NCBI GenBank assembly: GCA_963922205.1
Contig: CAWUHX010000360.1
Span: forward strand, 186,001 to 250,000
Direction: 5' to 3'
DNA: 64,000 nucleotides
Origin: Romanomermis culicivorax
Lineage: Eukaryota; Nematoda; Enoplea; Mermithida; Mermithidae
The notes under the pieces are model-generated. The model was not told where the DNA came from and did not search any database. It saw only the letters and a list, made by a program, of their open reading frames with translations. A program made the position numbers and the translations under genes. Below are positions 1 to 10,960 of this stretch, in pieces (position 1 is the stretch's first letter; every line of letters begins with the position of its first letter).

Positions 1-30
1 ATAAGTTGGAATGAACAGGTGGCACATGAC

Positions 31-279
31 TATAATCTGTTTTTCTTGAAATGCTTCTAAATAAAGAAAGTGGAAAGCAAGTAGTATCTCAGATTTTTGC
101 GATTTTCTGATAAACAGTAGATCATGTAGGACTGGAAATTTGTCAACATACTGACCTAAACTTTATCAATTTTTCGAGTGAAAAATTTTACAGTAAGAAC
201 TTTATGTAAACGATTTTGACGACAGTACTGATTTGTGTCATTTTTCTATTTGGAAGCATATTATAAAAAACAGACTATA
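31..279 (+). mobile_element. MITE family 1, near-complete copy
   Basis: About 250 bp with inverted ends: the left end reads TATAATCTGTTTTTCTTG and the right end AAAAAACAGACTATA. Internal landmarks shared by the family are GATTTTCTGATAAAC, GTAGGACTGGAAATTTG, an ACGATTTTGACGACAGTA block and a second inner copy of the TTTGGAAGCAT end motif. There is no coding capacity. The TA at each outer edge fits a TA target duplication, as in Tc1/mariner-type MITEs; that superfamily assignment is inference. Confidence 0.8.
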
Positions 280-1459
280 CACACCTATTTGCCAAGCCAG
301 CGGTGATTTTTTTCTAGTTAGATATATCGCATGTAATATACTGTTTTGTTGACATTAGTCTGTTAAAATCTCTGTATTTCCGTTTTTCGACAGCTTAAAA
401 ATAACATCTTCACAACCCTTGAATTACCATATGAGTCTTCGATACTGGACACCCATAAACGGCACCTAAAATCGTAAGGTCATAGGTTGATAATAGCAGG
501 CCCCAAAGCAAGTAGCACATTATATCATGCAATTTGAGGTTTGGTGGAAAAACAGATAGAGTTTATTTGTTTTGTGTAAGCTGTTTTCCAACGTGCGGAA
601 AAAATTTTCACGCAAAGATTTCTAAGTAAGCAAGTGAAACTTTCATTTTCTGAAACATATCACAACAATCAGACCCTATGCTGCAGCGATTTGTCATCTA
701 CAGGGTGACCCAAAAAAAGGCGACCGGTACTGACTTTCAAAGCCTTTAAATGGGTGAAGTTTTAATAATGCAGTTTCCTGATGTCAATAGATAAAGCATC
801 TGATTGAGTGCAAGTCTTCCGGATATCACACGAAAATAATTGAATTAAAATGTTATTTCGGATGAAGAAATACATTTTAGATGGGAACGATACAATATTC
901 TCGATATTTTTTACAATCATATGATTTGCGTTGCAAATTCCTGCATCATGTGTAGAAAACTCACTTTTTCTGTCATACCACTCCGCACGTACATTTTAAA
1001 ATCATCTTATATTTTAATTTTTTCTTTTTTTCTTTTTTTCCATTTTGTCTCGTTTTTTTCTTTATCTATCCATTTGGAAAGTGTCTACTTTTGCTGAAAA
1101 CTGAGCAAAAATGTCAAATTTTGCTGTCACAAATACAAATTTTTGTTTTCAGACACCAATTACAATTTTGAAATAAATTTTCCGACTTTTTAAGCAAAAA
1201 ACTCAAATTTTTCCTCTTAAATTATCTTCTTCCTAAATTTGTGCAACCGATGACCCCACCTCTCTTTTCGCGTAGTCTCATTTTAAAAAAGGATCATTGT
1301 GCAGAGAAGATTGCGCCAAAAACCAATATATTCGTTTAATAGACCGCGTAGTTGTTCTAAGAGAGTGCTAAACATGATATCTTTTTTTTCCGCATCAAAT
1401 AGAGTAATTGATTAGCTTAACGAGATAATAATGTGATGATATACTAGATTTGTTTAGCC
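280..1459. other. Non-coding, AT-rich stretch
   Basis: I see no credible exon on either strand. There is a polypyrimidine run around 1015-1060 (mostly T with scattered C). The rest is AT-rich sequence with frequent stops in all frames. Confidence 0.6.
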
Positions 1460-1533
1460 CGGTTCATGCTTCTGCTCGTTGCTCGGCGAGCATGCTCAGG
1501 GCAAATTTGCTCGCCGAGCAGAAGTATGAACCG
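1460..1533. repeat. Short foldback (inverted-repeat) element
   Basis: A 74-bp sequence whose ends pair over about 19 bp with one mismatch: CGGTTCATGCTTCTGCTCG on the left and CGAGCAGAAGTATGAACCG on the right. A second small palindrome (GCTCGGCGAGC) lies just inside the left arm. It is GC-richer than its surroundings. It looks like a minimal foldback transposon or a hairpin-forming site; nothing identifies a family. Confidence 0.65.
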
Positions 1534-2112
1534 AATATGAACTTTTCAGCTGGAAAATTTTTGAATGATGGACCAATCATGAAATGCAGTTATAAGGACA
1601 AATATGTTGACTTTTGACCACCACTGACCACATGCAATTGTTTAATTTAACAATGTTAGCTCAACATTCTTTTCATATAGAATCGTTGCAAAACGATGGA
1701 GTTCCGTAGAAACTTTTCCTCAAATTACTGTGAATCGACAATCTGACGATCAAGGCATCCTGTGGTTGCTTTTCCTCGTTATTTGTAGGATAAAAAGTTC
1801 TATCATTCGTGAAATTATTTCTTTATTTTATGCAGTATGATCGTAATAATAAAAAATGTGATGTCATACTAATTAAGGTCGTATACATGATTTATAACGC
1901 GTTAATTATGATGAAATTTAAATCACGCTTTGAAGATATGCTTGTTCTGTATCTTTTTCTTTTCGTTCTTACTTGCCACAACCCTATCAACATACTTTTC
2001 GATGCCGAATACAATTTGATAGAAATTCAATTCTTAGAATACGCTTCGGATAGATTCAACAAACATTTACGTTTCAATCTTGCTTATCAACTGCAATATA
2101 ATTTCGGTAAAT

Positions 2113-2343
2113 ATGATGCCCAGAACATTAACTCGAGCTAATTTCGATTTTTCAGATGCCCCAGTGAAGATTCCGCATTGTGAGTGGGATATTTTCATGT
2201 TTGTTGAAATAGCTTTGACGTTGAATTTGATGATGAACAAGATGTTCTGCACCGATCAATGTCAAAATATTCCATTTCAGAAAAGAGTGGACTATGAAAC
2301 ATTTGGGAAACTTGTAGATTTTTCTTCTTTATCTTGCCACTAG
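2113..2343 (+). other. Open frame upstream of the SET gene, possible 5' exon material
   Basis: An open frame of about 76 codons runs here, and a TTTTTCAG acceptor-like signal ends near 2154. The frame contains several Cys and His residues (PHCEW, MFCTDQC, LSCH). In PRDM7/9-type proteins a Cys-rich knuckle precedes the SET domain, so this could be upstream exon sequence, but the C-x2-C spacing of that knuckle is not reproduced and I could not join this frame to the exon at 2956 with clean splice signals. A further 43-codon open run follows a TTTCAG near 2663. Neither is recognised. Confidence 0.2.
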
Positions 2344-2955
2344 TTTTCGGGGGCTTAGGTAAATGTAGAATAGGGAATCACTACTATAATGTGGATCTTG
2401 GTCCGTCCGAGGACAGATGACTATTCAGATCATTGGTGGTGGACCTCATTAATTGTGATCTCCACGTGGTGTTTTTGTTTGTGTTTTAATTTTGCGTGTC
2501 GAAAGAAATCAATAAGGATTGTTTCTAGATTCTGGCTGTTTGACCTCACCATCGCCGGAATGACCAATGGAGATTTAGATTATCAAAAGAACAATGGCTA
2601 CATTATTCCTAGCACTTATCCAAGATAAAATTATCCAAATGACCATTGTTGTTTTACTTTCAGGATTACACAGAACTATTCAATGTGTATAAGGGTGGAT
2701 TTTTCGATCCGGTTCACGAATTGAACGAAAATTTGGTTTCTACCGGTTCTGACACCGAATTTTTAAAGCATTGCATTGTTTTGGATCCTATTCTTTAATC
2801 TCAGATTTTACCAACCAGGGTTCCAGCAAGAGCTGGAGAGATGGATGATCCATACCCTATTTCCTGGTTCTGTGTATTTTTCAAGGCCTTCGATTCAGTG
2901 CCTTTTATATAGTTCTATTGTTAATAATTTTAAGGTTACGGCTTTTGTATAACAG

Positions 2956-5900
2956 ACAATGTGCAGCACACAAAATCTAGGATCGTTTATAGAGAAGCTG
3001 CTTGCGATCAGAATTTGAAAGTTTTGGAAGATACCAACTCGAAGCGACGACGTTACAGTAAAAAACAGAAATCCAAGAAGCAGAATGAGAACAATATATT
3101 GGAACACGTGAAACTTTCTTTACCCTGTTATTTGTACATTAATACGTCGACGATCGCCGGCGGAGGCAGAGGCGTTTACACCAAAGTGCCCTTGACCACA
3201 GGTGCTATTTTCGGACCTTATGCGGTAAAGATTTCATCGCACGTGCTTCCAGTTTGACTTTCTTCTTCTTCAAGGGAATTCAGAGATCGAAGAGCCAGAT
3301 GTCGAATAAAGACCCTTCGAGAGCATGGACGGTAAGTAAATTATGTATAAGAACATAGGATAAAAAGCGTGGTCATATCTGTAGAGATCAAGAAGTTTTT
3401 CGGAAGATCTCCAGAAAACGGCTATGTAATGATTCTACGGTGAAACAGCACTACGCCGTGACACTAAAATTTTACTTAAGAGAATTTTGTCATTAACTGA
3501 TTATTTTTTCAGATTTCTGGTGGAGCCGACGGTGATTTCTATATCGATGGTTCAAATGAAAACAAATCGAACTGGTTACGGTACGTGAACTGCGCCAGAT
3601 GTAAGTAAACGTTGCCCAGTATAACTTCTGCTACAGTATGTCATGTTAAATATCATTCGCTTAACTTGGCTACAGATTGAAATTCAATGTTTCATATTGT
3701 TTCTTAATAATCCATAGTTCTTTTTGATGAAACGTATTACCGTGGTTAACGACCCAACAGATATGCAATCATGAAAGTCGAATAGAATACGTAATGTATT
3801 TAAATCAACGATTTTTGGCTACATGATCTGTTGTCTTATCATAGTCAATTTTAACTGAGTTTCAGCGATCAGTTCCACTGTAAAACAATCGGTAATTTTT
3901 AGTAAGTAACAATAAGTCAACTTGTGACATCAACTTACGGTACAGTTTACTTTTGTGGGCATGTCTGAAACGCGGATTTCGTTGCGGATTGCGGACGGCA
4001 GATTTATGACTGAAAGGCAGATATGGATTTTTTTTCAAAAAATCCGCGGTCATCGGCGGCTTTCGACGACTGAAAGGATTTTTTTCAAATGAAATGCTTC
4101 GTTTAAACAATATTCATTTTTTAACAAAATCAATTTTTTTAACTGAATCAAATTATTTTGTCCAATTTTTTGGAATAAAATCTTTTTCTTACTCTAACAA
4201 TCGAAATGCGGGGTTTTTTCTACTGAGCCTGAAACACTTATTTGGACTGAATCAACTGTAAAGTGAATCAGATTTTTTTCGAACTGAATCTAGGAAATGA
4301 GGATTTTTTCTACCGGGTTGGATTCTTTAACCGAAACTTTGTTTTTAAAGTGAATAACATGTTTTATGACCAAATTTTGGAACTTACATGTGGCAAACCT
4401 AGCGGAAGTTCTATATTTCCACATTTTGTAGCTACCTTTTTCATAAAAATTTTGATTTTGTTCAAAAAAATTTGATTTACTTCAAAAAATTTTTATCTCG
4501 TTTGTCACGTGCCGACGAATTTCGTCGAACGTCACGTGATTCACATCACAATTTTTCATTATGTTTTTCGTTATGTTTTGTGTTACAGTAATTCACATCA
4601 ATTTTGCGTTTCGTTTTTATACTTTTTACATGCAATTTATGTGTGTACTTTTATGTTTATTTCTGTTGCTTTTGCGCACATTTATTTCCGTTTCGATTTA
4701 TTATTTTCAATCGCACACGTAGACTACGGTATGTGCCCGCTAGTCAAGAATTTCCGTTAGAGATAAGCTCTCCGAGCTCGTCGCTGTAATTAGAGCACAA
4801 CGTGCACTTCTTATCAGTAAAAACTAGCGACGTTTCACAACGTGAAACGACTAGTTGAAATTCTCACTAGTGACGTTCCTATGTTAAGCATGGAGAGTGA
4901 AAACTCGCCCCAATGCTTAACGTTGTGAACTGAAAATGTCTATGTGATCATAGGCATCTTCTGCAACGATTTCCGCTGCAGAAGTTAGCTTGGGGGAGTG
5001 TTAACTCCGCCCAAGGCATACTGTAGTCTATGGAGCCCTTTAAAAGGACATGTTTTGTCATTTTTGGGTTGTCTTCGACTCTCAACTGGTTTTTCGTCGT
5101 TTAGCTTCACGTCGCGTCCGCCGTCGATATATTTTATTATATTTTTATTGTTGTCAAATGCGTTGCCGTCACACGTCGAATAAATTACCATATTTTCGTC
5201 CCCGACCTACACATACACACATCGCCTACAGTAACCCGACCGTAGGAACCCGCCACCGTCACCGTTAGTTTAGAGACCCGTCGCCCCTCGCCGAGGAAAC
5301 GTTAGTGATCGCCGCCTGCCGTTTAGCAGCCGCCGAATCCCCACGCCGAATCGCTCGGAGATCGTTCCCACATCGCCGTCCGTAGGACCCCGCGTTTGAC
5401 CCCGAACCCGTCGCCCAGCGCCGAGTAATTTGAGAAGAAGTGTCGTGAGTCTTCTCAGGGGTTATTGTTATTGAGGGTATATTTGTGGGAGTCTCCCCTA
5501 AGCTAGTTTTCCCTCGGAAGGACCCTCAGTTAAGAAAGCCCTCAGACCCTTAAGGTCAGGGCCAATAAAGGGGATTTAGGTTAACAATCGGGTCCCCTAC
5601 AGTAAGCCATTCCCCGAATGGCACCATCCCCCATTCCGTAGAATGAGGATTAGGGATTGACACCCCCGACCCGGCCGCGTTGTCCATTATTCTACAGCAT
5701 TAACCCCAGGACAAGGCCGAGGTACACCATAGGTTTACCTGTGGTAGTACCAGCTGGGTTGGGTTCCCGAAACAGAATACATTACTGGAGCCACCCCACG
5801 GGGTCACAGCATGTCACCTACCGTGTCATGGCCATGTTTCCTATGGGATATGGTACGGGTTTGCCCGTCAATGTGACTGATCACCAAATTCAGTTAATGT

Positions 5901-8304
5901 GACATGGCTCCACATCTGTTTAATGTGACACGTTTAAAAAGAAAATTTCATTGAAAAAAATTAATGTTTTTTTGGAAAAAAATCCGTATCTGGCCAAAGA
6001 AATCCGCGTTTCAGTAGAAAAAAATTCGCTATCTGTATCCAGCTCTGAGTCATAAATCCGCCTTCCGCAATCCGCAACAGAATCGGATTTCAGACGCACC
6101 CCTTTCTTGCTGAGGCTCATTTAAAAAACAAGGCTTTAGCCATGATTGCGGTCATTATTACGATAAGAACGAGTCCTGTCTCGTTTGCACGAAACTTTGA
6201 GAGTAGAATTTTCAATTTTTACGCAACCGCAGAGGATCATTTATACTTGCTTTTTCGGCGGAACAGAACGGAATGCAATCGACAAAACGTTACCGAACGA
6301 AACAGAAATATTCGTTCTGTTCGATTCGGTTGGAGGTTACCGTCGGTCATTTTCTACAAAATTGCAGTTATCTTTTCCGATCGAAAGTGGATTTTCAAGC
6401 TGAACGTTTCAAGCTGTTGGCGGTCCGTTCCGTTCTGTCGAAAAAGGCAAGTATGAATATCCCTTAAAGGGTTAACAGCTTGAAACGTTTAGCCTGAAAA
6501 TGCATTTTTGGTCGGAATGGATAACTGTAATTTCGAGGAAAACGATCAACTTAAACCTCTACCTGAAACGAGTGGAACGAAGATTTCTCTTTCACTCGGT
6601 TACGTTTCATCGGTTGCATTCCGTTCCGTTCCTTCCCGTCGGAAAAGGCAAGTATAAATGACCCTTAAGTGTTCTTACAAAAATATATGATTGAATATCT
6701 TTCCGGTTTCATTTTTTAGAGTCATATTAGGAAAAAATCTTTTCTTTTAGATGAAAAGATTTTTCTTGAAATCAGGGCGTCAGAGCCAAAGTTATTATTG
6801 TGTCCAGTTACATCCATCAATACAATTTTTGCCCATAAATGCAGTGACCCGTTATTTCCACCATCATTTTACTTCTGCTATATGCCTTAATCATTTTTAA
6901 TCATTCCCATTACCCTCATCATATCGTTACTTCCCTGTCCATTTGCTTCCATATTTCGCTACATGCGCCAAGTTATACATTACGATAAGTTATCATAAAT
7001 TACAGTAACTTGTGTCCCACATTTGATATCTTTTAAAAATATTCCTTATTTTCTCTAAAAAGATTTGGACGATCGTGACTGGATCAAAACTTGTTTAACT
7101 TTGACAAAACAATTTTTTTTGATCTCAGCAGAAACGAAGTCCGGTAATGTCGCGAAAAATTGCCACACAAATCACGTCGCCATAAAGGATTAAAGCTGCG
7201 AATAAGTCTCACGGAAACTCTTTCTGATTCAGAATGATATAATTCAATAATTCTTATCTGTAACGTCAAAAAATTTGCATAATCTTCTGATGTTTTTAAA
7301 CACTGTAAGTAGAAGGACGGTAGGTGAGATGAAACCTTCTCCTAATAAAATTACAGGACATCAAAGGATAAATTTACTTGTGTAGGACAGTTCGGCGTCG
7401 CCGTTTCGGCGCGAAGTGACTTTTTGACAGTTTAATAGAAAAAGTGAATCAAACGCAATAATGTTGAAATATTAATTAATGTGTTGATTAAGGAAGTGAA
7501 AAATCGATTTATTGATGTGGAACTTAAATTTAAGAAATACGAATCAGGCGTGTCGTATGAGGAAGTAACAAGACTTAAAATCCGTTTTTTATGAAATGCT
7601 TGTAAATTGAAAAATGACGAAAAATTAGTAACGCTCTCAAAGTCATTTACACAAAGAAATTATAGTAGGACTTTTCCCTCAAAAACTAGTAAGTTTTAGA
7701 AAAGTTGGCTCACAAATTTCCAGTCTTTTGCAACACATAGTTTAGTACCTAAGCCAAAGCTCAAGTCTAAACATAGGCCAAAGCCTAAGCCTAAGTTTGA
7801 TAATAAGCCTATGTCTGAACTTAATGACCGAACATTTGAATGAAGACTTTACTAATTTGATAGGCGTTCATTATTTCTCCAGCGTTCACTCCGACTACTG
7901 TATTTCTGTGTGAAATATTTTTAAAAGTCGACATAGCTGGCGCCGAAATGTTTCATTCTGGTATTTTAGCTAACCTTTTGAGATTTTTGAGAAGTAACAG
8001 AACATATTCAGAACAATCGAGAAAATGCTTGAAAATTTTTTTTCACTTTTTTCGTATTCGTCGTTTTTTTCCTTCAGTTGCTGAAGAACAGAACGTTTAT
8101 CCACTTCAGTTAGAAAGAAATATCTACTATTATTTGTTCCGCAACGTGAAAGCCGGCGACGAATTGTTGACCTGGTACGGGGAAAGCTATGGCCGATCAT
8201 TGGGTATAGAATTCGAAAGAAATTATTACAGTAAACGATCGAGCAAAATCGGCTTGGCGCCCCAAAAGACTGAAACCAATTTCGCCGGCACTGAATGGAT
8301 GTGA
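2956..8304 (+). CDS. SET/PR-domain histone methyltransferase, PRDM7/9 (SET-17)-like; 3' four exons
   Basis: Exons read as 2956-3224, 3275-3331, 3513-3600 and 8078-8304. All have GT...AG introns, and the frame stays continuous across three junctions (phases 0, 0, 1). The protein has a Lys/Arg-rich linker (RRRYSKKQKSKKQ, perhaps a nuclear localisation signal) and then a complete SET core in PRDM7/9 order: LSLPCYLYI, GGGRGVYTK, GAIFGPYA, DGSNENKSNWLRYVNCAR, EEQNVYPLQ and GDELLTWYGESYGRSLGI. The WYG tyrosine corresponds to the PRDM9 active-site region. Family members methylate histone H3, mainly at K4, in the nucleus; C. elegans SET-17 is the nematode relative. The frame stops about 30 codons after the SET core, with no C2H2 zinc-finger array, so DNA-targeting as in mammalian PRDM9 is not expected. 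The last intron is about 4.5 kb and holds a solo LTR and MITEs. The 5' end and start codon are unresolved. Confidence 0.8.
4503..5930 (+). mobile_element. Solo LTR of an LTR retrotransposon, copy 1
   Basis: A 1428-bp element starting TGTCAC and ending GTGACA, a perfect 6-bp TG...CA inverted repeat typical of LTRs. It is flanked on both sides by CGTT, a likely 4-bp target duplication. A second copy lies at 27395-28833 in reverse orientation, collinear from end to end. A TATA-like stretch near 5131 and an AATAAA at 5564-5569 fit the promoter and polyadenylation signal of an LTR. No internal gag/pol is attached, so it is a solo LTR left by recombination. It sits in the last intron of the SET gene. 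The short frame at 5657-5902 is inside the LTR and is not considered a gene. Confidence 0.75.
6234..6466 (+). mobile_element. MITE family 2, complete copy
   Basis: About 233 bp. The left end (GGATCATTTATACTTGC) and right end (GGCAAGTATGAATATCCC) are inverted repeats, extending inward through CGGAACAGAACGGAA and the matching GTTCCGTTCTG. A second copy abuts it head to head at 6467, and a fragment lies at 12460. There is no coding capacity, although several antisense and sense frames stay open by chance. Confidence 0.7.
6467..6667 (-). mobile_element. MITE family 2, abutting inverted copy
   Basis: Starts AAGGGTTAACAGCTTGAAAC and ends GGCAAGTATAAATGACCC. It carries the same AAGCTGAACG/CGTTCCATTCCG blocks as the copy just to its left, in opposite orientation, so the two form a large head-to-head palindrome inside the SET gene intron. 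Confidence 0.6.
7576..7745 (-). mobile_element. MITE family 1, truncated copy
   Basis: Contains the end motif ATGAAATGCTTGTAAATTG, the AAATGACGAAAAATTAG block, the TTATAGTAGGACTTTT block and GCTCACAAATTTCCAGTC, in reverse family orientation. The right terminus is missing; it runs straight into degenerate telomere-like sequence. Confidence 0.6.
7746..7815. repeat. Degenerate telomere-like repeats
   Basis: Irregular copies of CCTAAG/CCAAAG/CTAAAC units (ACCTAAGCCAAAGC, GGCCAAAGCCTAAGCCTAAG, AATAAGCCTATG). They resemble decayed TTAGGC repeats read on the minus strand, similar to the perfect run at 18376. Confidence 0.45.
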
Positions 8305-8591
8305 AAAAATGCTGACGGAACACGACCTTAAAAATCGGAATCTGTCATCCATTATTCCGCGATTTCTCGAAATTTTTTCTCGATTGTAATTTTTCTCAAA
8401 TTGATGCAAGTTACATTTCAATCATAGGATGTAATTTGTCGCAGATTTGGAAAATCAGGTTCACGGGTGCATATTAATGAAATTGAAATGGCACAAATCA
8501 TGGCGATTTTAGAGCGATTTTTTGGTTATCCGGGACTTCTTCAGACCTAAAAGTTACTTTCATACTGTACTGTAAGTTTTGTATTTTGCAC

Positions 8592-8597
8592 AATAAA
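8592..8597 (+). promoter_or_regulatory. Polyadenylation signal of the SET gene
   Basis: AATAAA (within CAATAAATAAATC) about 290 nt after the SET gene stop codon; the distance and orientation suit a 3' UTR. Confidence 0.5.
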
Positions 8598-8974
8598 TAA
8601 ATCGAGTTGACCGTGAGAAATTTAGGGCTCGTGTTTACAGTCGTACAATTTTGAAGTTTTTTCTTTCAAAAATGTTTGAAAATTTTGTTTTGCCCGGTTT
8701 TTGAAAAAGTGAATTTTTTTTGCGCTGAGATGTCAAAACGAAAAAATTGTATCCATCCAATTAGATGTACTCACATGTTCTTTCTTACTGTGGCGTTATG
8801 CACATATTTTTTTATTAAAAATTACAAAAAAATAAAGGCTACAAAATATTCCCGCAAAGTTTTTAATTGCAGATTATTCTTAGCGAAACTTTTGAAGAGT
8901 CAGTTGATTTATGTCGTCATTTCCCCACTCCATATGACGTGTAGTTTAGCGGAAAACTATAACAATATAGAATC

Positions 8975-9100
8975 ATAAACTGTTTTTCTTCCTGAAATGT
9001 TTAATAATAAAAATGGAAAGGAGTAATATTTCAAATTTGTGCGATTCATTCACATTAGATTGGAAATTTATTAGAATAACTGCTTAACTATGGTCTATAT
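8975..9100 (+). mobile_element. MITE family 1, left half
   Basis: Begins AACTGTTTTTCTTCCTGAAATG and continues through AATGGAAAGGAGTAATATTTC and GATTGGAAATTT, matching the left half of the family. The right half is not recognisable. Confidence 0.5.
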
Positions 9101-9514
9101 TTCCTAATTCAGCCTCGGAAATAAAAAATATGTTTGTGCAAATGATAATGAAAAACTTGCGTGCTATTTCTGATAGATTATTTCATTTTTTCTTATTTTC
9201 TCAGATTGACTAGGACTACAACTCGAGAGGAGAAATGTGATTTCGCGATATTTGTTCATCTTCTGTGGACGGGTTTTTGGACGTTTTAATAGGTTGATTT
9301 GAACTGAATAGAGTATAGATCTTGACTTATTATGTGTAAAGTTTTTGCTTTGAGTCAAGAATATTCCGAACTCATTTTCGTCTTTCTTCAGTTAAGAATT
9401 TGAGGGGTTTGACGGCTAATGAACATGTACGAGCTGCCGGGCATTTCTACCATGGAACTGCTAATTTAAACGATGACCAAAATCAGTATCATCGTCTATA
9501 TTTTACACGAAGGA

Positions 9515-9668
9515 TTTAGTACTCAAAAATTGCTAGAAATTGAGTATAAGTTTGAAAATTTCCACTCCTATGTCGCATAGGCTTTGCTATAAAATCGCAG
9601 AGTACTAAATAGTACTTGCTATCTAGTTTCATTGTTAACAAGCATCTCAAAAGAAATAGACTATAGTG
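9515..9668 (-). mobile_element. MITE family 1, right part
   Basis: Shows ACTCAAAAATTG, GAAAATTTCCACTCCTA and TAGTACTTGCT blocks and ends AAGAAATAGACTATA, the family's right-hand end. The left half is missing. Confidence 0.5.
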
Positions 9669-10531
9669 TTTTATTTCTACTGTATCTCAGTTGATAGTCG
9701 CGCTTTCACCTCAACTTCTCAGTGAATGTTGCGTATATGTTTCTCAAATTCATTATTAACCTTAGAATTTATTCTTTACAGTATGTTCTGCAATTGAATG
9801 AGCTTGAAAGGTGGTATTTATTCAGGCAAAAATTTTTTCACTTCATAGCTCATGCTTTTTTTAAACAACAAAAAATCATATTTTCTTCACCTGTATGCTA
9901 GCCACTGGCTGACAAGCTGACAAAAAGATGGACAAGACAAAATTGATGGGGGTAAAAAAGTCTTTCAGGCTTTTGCGTTTTCTGCAGTTATAGTTATGCT
10001 GTCCATGACCAACAGTGCATTATTTTATTGATCATTTAACCATAAATTACGCCATCTAGAATTCAGTGCGCCTTAAAAAGATTAAATAATTACAGAAATA
10101 ATAATCAAGCAAAAAGCTGAAATGCCCAAGTTACAGTGATATTGGACCTGATCAGAAATGTCTATTCATATTTATCACCTTCGGTAAACTTTTTCGAGAT
10201 TCGCATCATAAAGGTTTACTAACGCTAATTAAAAGTTAATTTATTTAGTACGTTATTGCATTTACCGTACGATATATGCGCTTCCAGCAAGAAATGTCCT
10301 CCGGATGACATTTATGAGCATGTTCTTTGTGTGGCGAGATAATTAGAAATTCATAACAGCTCGCGTGGACGCGTTTAAAGTTGTGGAGCACGTGTAGAAT
10401 ATTTATTTGCGGTGGTTTCATAATCCTTCCTTATCCCTCGAAAATCGACTATGGTTGGGATATTGTTGAGCTGAAACTATATTTTGATTTGGGTGATTTA
10501 TTTTGGTACATTGGTTTCACTAGAAACGGTT

Positions 10532-10769
10532 GTTATAGTCTGTTTTTTACAGAAGGCTTGTATATTGTATCGAAAAACGACAAAAAAAACTACGGACATC
10601 AACGTCGTTTAGACAAAGCTTTTACTGTTGAATTATTTGCTTGAAAAAGTCGGTAAAAGAGGCTCACAAATTTCTCAGTCCTATGTGACAAATGGTTTAT
10701 CAGCGGAATGGTAAAAAAATGGGAGTACTTGCTTAACGCTATTATTATTTGCAAGCATTTCGGGAAGGG
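10532..10769 (-). mobile_element. MITE family 1, near-complete copy
   Basis: Starts TTATAGTCTGTTTTTTAC and has GACAAAGCTTTTACTGTTG, GCTCACAAATTTCTCAGTC, GGTTTATCAG and the right-end GCAAGCATTTCGGGAAGG. The final ACAGACTA is degraded. Confidence 0.65.
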
Positions 10770-10796
10770 CAGTGTTCGGCCCAATTCAGAAGTGCA

Positions 10797-10960
10797 GTCA
10801 CCGATTGTCGCCGATTGTCGGTGACAAAAATCCTAGGCTTTTCAAGTGGGCTTTCTGTAAATTGCCTATTCATTCCCTAGAATCACCAACCGTCGCCGAT
10901 TATATCCTAGGAATCGGCGACAGTCGTCGATTGTCGGCGACAAAAATCTCAAGATTTTTC
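10797..10960. repeat. Locally repeated GATTGTCGGCGAC patch
   Basis: The motif GATTGTCGG(T/C)GACAAAAATC occurs twice, about 130 bp apart, with partial copies (GATTGTCGCC, CGTCGCCGATTATA) and an inverted match (AATCGGCGACAGTC) between them. It is probably another small palindromic element; the family is unknown. Confidence 0.45.

Noticed and set aside
5657..5902. 81-codon frame rich in Pro and Arg
   Set aside because: Inside a solo LTR; the matching part of the second LTR does not keep the frame.
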